Shown here: one piece after another, positions 61,101 through 64,000 of the stretch
How positions within the stretch are numbered: the first letter of the stretch is position 1
How the letters are laid out: every line of letters begins with the position of its first letter
Assembly (NCBI RefSeq): GCF_932526225.1
Contig: NC_064038.1
Coordinates: forward strand, 8,927,070 to 8,991,069
Reading direction: 5' to 3'
Origin: Nematostella vectensis
Lineage: Eukaryota > Cnidaria > Anthozoa > Actiniaria > Edwardsiidae
DNA: 64,000 bases
Made by a program: the position numbers and the translations under genes
The notes under the pieces: generated by a model
Seen by the model: the letters and a program-made list of their open reading frames with translations, nothing else
The model's database searches: none
Told to the model about the DNA's origin: nothing

Positions 61101-63275
61101 GAGAATCATTTATTTCTACTTCAGCAGTGATTGGCTCCATATCTTTATCAGGTTTATGTCCCATTAGTGGTACAGATGCCTGTGTTTTAACCTAAAAACA
61201 CCAATCACACTTAAAGTTACAATATTATATTGTGTGTGTGAGTAAGTGCATTTGGGGGGGAGAAATTCATATGCACTTTATAACAATAATTTTAAAAGGG
61301 AGGCTTTAGGTTAAGACAATTAAACTACAAGCATTAGTTTGTTCACATCAGGAAAATCTAACAGGCAACTGTTTTGAACAAATCCAAGCTAAACTAAAAT
61401 TGTTGTTGCAACCCTTAGGGAAATTTATGTGCAGAATCCCATGTGGTTTATTGCTTTATTTGCAAATATTTGTGAATCAACTTTTAGGCTGTGCGACAAG
61501 TCACAAATCAACACTATTTTTTTTGTTATAGGGAAATTTGAGTATTTGTCAATATTCCAAAAAACAAGTATTTTTTTGTTAAATGATTATGTTATAAATT
61601 ATTATCAGTTTTTTGTTTGATTTTGTTAAGGCATGTTCCCCATATCTTTTGTTTCGTAATCAAGTCGCCTAGTGATATCAGCACCATGCTAAGGCAATTT
61701 ACCCATTAAGGTTATAACATTATATATAAATAAAAAATATAAAAATTAACTGACATAAAATTTCATGGGAAATCTGGGATCTTCCATGGTAGTCAAACTC
61801 ATTATCGATGTTATGTCAATTATCCACAATAGAACTGGTAAGAATTAAAATAACTTACAAGTGGAAGGATTGCTCCAGTCTCTTTTGCTAATTTGCCTTT
61901 GGCAGCTAACATAGCATTCAGTTTTGCTGCCCTCTCTTTTGCAGCTTCTGCAGCACTTTTAACTGGGTTGGCCACATCGGCTGATGAGACATCCCACTTG
62001 CTCTGTTTCTTCCTGGAAAAAAATAATTTAAATAAAAAAAAAATTAATAAATAAAACAAATGTACAAACAAATAAATTAATAGCGGGGATGCTAAATCCG
62101 AAAAAGTGGACCTAATTTTTCCTGGGGGAGGGATGAGTTCCCTGAGAAAAATCTGACCCCTGAAAGAATAAAAAGGAATTTTTTTACGCCCTTGCAGTAT
62201 CTTCAGGGGTCGTTTATTGTCGGATTTGGCTACATACCAGAGTAATCTAGCTTATGCTTTATAGTTTTGTCTACAAATAGCATGTCCATTGAGGATCGAA
62301 AGTGGGCCTTCGGCCGTTGTGTGTGGGGGGGGGGGGGGGTGCGTTCAGGCCCCAGGGTAGGGGCCTGATTTGAAGGTTTATGAAAGCCCCCTGACAGCCA
62401 CTGCAATACAACTTATGCCTGACCTTGGAATAAAGGTTTTGATCAAAGTTATTTTTTGTGGCATTTACTTTTGGGAAAACCCTTGAGCGACAATACACTA
62501 AATTCACATCAGCATCAGGATTCAAACCCAGCTCAAGATGGCAGCCATTTGAAAAAAACTGTTTTTATTGCAAAAATACCAACAAATGCTAGCTTGTAGG
62601 CAATACCATGCCACCTTGAAGTATGGTTAAATGTAAATAATCAACAAGGTTTGGCAACTTTTTGAACAGAATATGCAAGCTTATGGTTTCAATGGCTTTG
62701 ACTAATGGAAAAGTATAAGTACAAAGTCTGATTGGTGGTAAATGCCATAATAAAACTGAAATAAAGACTCTTACTACCACAGAAAACAAATCTCACCCTC
62801 CCCCTTTTGAAGCATCTCCCCCTACACCTCTCCCTAATAAGGCAGTTTGTAATCAGGTAAATTCAAGATAAGCCAGTTTTTGCTGCCTTATTGCTACTTG
62901 TTGAGTGCTCATGCAAAGAAGAGTTTTCTTGGCACCGTATAATATGTTATGGGAAAGGTGAATATACACTAATTACTTCACATATAAGCTATCAACAACT
63001 ATCCACGGCTGTCCAAAATTTATCTTCTCCGGATTTGGATTCCACAACAATTTTACAGTTTGTTTTCTCCCCTCTCATGAATACTTTTAACACAGGGCCG
63101 GCTAGAATCGTTTAGTACGTATATGTTAACGTTAAACCTTACTGTAAACTAATGTCGCAATGACAGCTAGAGCATCAACACGTGTGCGGAATAAAATAAT
63201 GATCGGAAAATTAGCCAATTACATGATAATTTATATAAAAAGAATCACTACAGCGACTTACCTCTGATCCGCCAT
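43984..63275 (-). CDS. KHDC4: KHDC4 (BLOM7/KIAA0907-like) KH-domain pre-mRNA splicing factor; 20 recognised coding exons
   Basis: Exons, 5' to 3' on the minus strand: 63275-63262, 62012-61859, 61191-61094, 54979-54946, 54719-54631, 53613-53561, 53028-52856, 52665-52579, 52178-52137, 51893-51811, 50794-50734, 50356-50287, 49373-49342, 49165-49058, 48428-48365, 48024-47827, 47081-46955, 46360-46303, 45232-44926, 44211-43984 (TGA). About 693 residues; human KHDC4 is somewhat shorter. Matches: SKWD and [14 protein letters not shown] at the N-terminus; the first KH-like region [20 protein letters not shown] to [10 protein letters not shown]; the second (residue ~206 on) [53 protein letters not shown]; a long Pro/Gly-rich middle; and the C-terminal [17 protein letters not shown] and RLPFWAV. 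KHDC4 binds RNA and acts in splicing and snoRNA release in the nucleus. Phases agree up to exon 19 but exon 19 to 20 is one base off, so a short exon or other donor is missing there. Confidence 0.95.
50445..50698. mobile_element. MITE with TAA target duplication
   Basis: Terminal inverted repeat TGCCTAGTGCACACTAGC at both ends; flanking TAA at 50442-50444 and 50699-50701 (3-bp duplication as in PIF/Harbinger). The interior is palindromic and rich in gacataacgacat. It lies in the KHDC4 intron between the exons at 50794-50734 and 50356-50287. Confidence 0.85.
50975..51870 (-). repeat. 55-58-bp array copying the KHDC4 exon 10 end and donor, 15 extra copies
   Basis: On the minus strand exon 10 ends AATGTTTATATAAG|GTAAGC at 51811. 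Fifteen further copies of the last ~40 exon bases plus donor follow in the intron (junctions near 51756, 51701, 51646 and on down to ~51028), with donors GTAAGC, GTAAAC or GTATAA. Copies also keep an internal cctcag. The next true exon starts at 50794. Read-through from exon 10 gives AGG TAA, an immediate stop. Confidence 0.95.
53390..53466 (-). mobile_element. Possible tRNA-like SINE remnant
   Basis: On the minus strand an A-box-like ttggcagagtatg and a B-box-like tgggttccaggc are ~45 bp apart. There is no clear body. It lies in the KHDC4 intron between exons 6 and 7. Weak. Confidence 0.3.
53680..54640 (-). repeat. ~64/128-bp array carrying the KHDC4 exon 5 donor
   Basis: On the minus strand exon 5 ends GGATTCAGG|GTAAGTTTGG (donor at 54630-54629). 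Copies with CTCAGG|GTAAGTTTG recur 128 bp apart (donor segments starting near 54495 and 54367 on the plus strand), with weaker ones near 54236 and 54170. The filler (ctactgtacactgtactta type) alternates at ~64 bp. The array fills the intron to exon 6 at 53613. Confidence 0.88.
55480..57410 (+). repeat. ~104-bp minisatellite, left foldback arm
   Basis: Repeated ttatccgaataaggaataga, tttctcgaataaggaaatgg and tatttcataacgcctgattt, interrupted by the 56110-56340 block. Its inverted complement forms the right arm. Confidence 0.9.
58156..58191 (+). repeat. Homopolymer run of 36 C
   Basis: An uninterrupted C tract in the unpaired centre of the foldback element, followed by catgctacggttctgg as in dispersed family A. 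The transcribed (KHDC4 sense) strand carries 36 G, a strong quadruplex-forming tract. The exact length is prone to sequencing error. Confidence 0.9.
58440..60310 (-). repeat. ~104-bp minisatellite, right foldback arm
   Basis: Units (cttattcggataagtaggta start) begin at 58881, 58985, 59090, 59195 and 59299, i.e. 104-105 bp apart, and continue to ~60290. Right-arm units are more alike than left-arm units, pointing to homogenisation within the arm. Confidence 0.9.
62215..62375 (+). repeat. Dispersed C/G-run repeat (family B)
   Basis: ggatttggctacataccaga, ttttgtctacaaatagcatg, gatcgaaagtgggccttcgg and a G run, homologous to 25110-25310 (inverted) and 18715-18842. It lies in KHDC4 intron 1; 62376-63261 shows nothing else. 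Confidence 0.75.
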
Positions 63276-63285
63276 TTTGTTTTGT
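63262..63285 (-). promoter_or_regulatory. YY1-like AAAATGGCGG motif overlapping the KHDC4 start codon
   Basis: On the minus strand ACAAAATGGCGGATCAG surrounds the initiator ATG (63275-63273). ATGGCGG cores at the start codon are typical of YY1-type elements in short-5'UTR metazoan housekeeping genes. The transcription start is not visible; 63286-64000 contains no recognised gene or array. Confidence 0.45.
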
Positions 63286-64000
63286 AACGATGAAGAAATG
63301 CATTCTGGGAAAGAAAAACCTCAGGTCAACCACAGGGATACCAAGGCACTAAGTCATTTCTACTACGTACGAACTCGTGGTGGGGCACGGTCTAAGTTCC
63401 AGGAAAACGTTGCCAATTATTTATGAGGTCATATGCTGCCTGGAATAGGAACAGGGTCTGGCTTCCAGGAGCATAGCCTGCGTGCAGCCGGAAATAGTTC
63501 CATTATTACCGTAATTTTATTACCGTACGTAGCAAAGGCGGGCAAAGGCAAGCAAGGAGTAGTAGGGATTTTATTTTTTTTTAAACTGAAAAAGAAATGT
63601 CAAAAAAATTTGACCACTTTGTAGTAAACAGGTGAACTAGGAATTTCCGTTTTATCGAAGCGTGTGAGACTCTACACTTCAAATCTCATGAGTTATGGTT
63701 TTCGTACGCCATATTTAGGTTTTAGACCCCCACATGCGATGCCTGTGCAATGAAAATATGAAATCTAGAATCTTAAATGCTCCTAAGAAATTCGAGGAGA
63801 GTAGCTTATGACAGGTTACACAAAACATCTAAGATCGCATTCATTTTAAATGTAGCCTGCTTTTGTTGATCTGGTAACAAAAAAACTACATAAGCACGTG
63901 CGTGACCGGACAACGAAGTACAAAGGTTAAAGACAGCAATGTAGACCTAGGTGGAAATGTGCTGCACGTGATGACAAAATTACTACATTACTATAGAAAT

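Overview
This is nuclear DNA of an intron-rich animal, not a prokaryote. Three conserved protein-coding genes are split by GT-AG introns, and most of the rest is minisatellite arrays, hairpin MITEs, tRNA-derived SINEs, CR1/L2-type LINE remnants and one large foldback element. The genes are metazoan housekeeping genes (DENND4, UPF1, KHDC4) that align closely with vertebrate proteins. I favour an invertebrate such as an anthozoan cnidarian (amphioxus is an alternative), but the species cannot be fixed from the sequence.

Layout. 1-19561 (+): the 3' part of a DENND4-family gene, 16 exons encoding the last ~754 residues; its 5' exons lie left of the window. 19562-22765: minisatellite, a MITE and a G-rich dispersed repeat. 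22766-23965 (-): an intronless carbohydrate sulfotransferase-like gene. 23966-26898: dispersed repeats and a dead LINE. 26899-41574 (+): complete UPF1/RENT1, 26 coding exons, 1125 residues. 41575-43983: tail-to-tail 3' flanks. 43984-63275 (-): complete or near-complete KHDC4 (KH-domain splicing factor), 20 recognised coding exons, ~693 residues. 63276-64000: upstream flank without a recognised gene.

The most unusual property is where the minisatellites sit. At many exon-intron junctions of all three spliced genes a short segment spanning the splice site has been duplicated in tandem into the adjoining intron. The clearest cases are KHDC4 exon 10 (15 extra copies of the exon end plus 5' splice site), UPF1 exon 24 (~17 copies of exon end plus 5' splice site), KHDC4 exon 5, UPF1 exon 17 (one extra donor), UPF1 exons 14, 15 and 22 (extra acceptors), and the DENND4 10624 exon (one extra acceptor). 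Most extra sites would add a premature stop if used; two at UPF1 would add 24 or 27 codons in frame. The window therefore looks like a set of recurrent splice-site-spanning tandem duplications.

A second striking object is a 5.8-kb foldback element (55084-60885) in KHDC4 intron 3. It is bounded by a perfect 10-bp target duplication, its inverted arms are built from a ~104-bp tandem repeat, and a run of 36 C lies in its centre. As part of the KHDC4 pre-mRNA it should form a very long hairpin.

Functionally, UPF1 (nonsense-mediated decay helicase) and KHDC4 (pre-mRNA splicing/snoRNA processing) both act in RNA metabolism, while DENND4 is a Rab GEF. I see no sign of operon-like organisation; each gene has its own strand and flanks.
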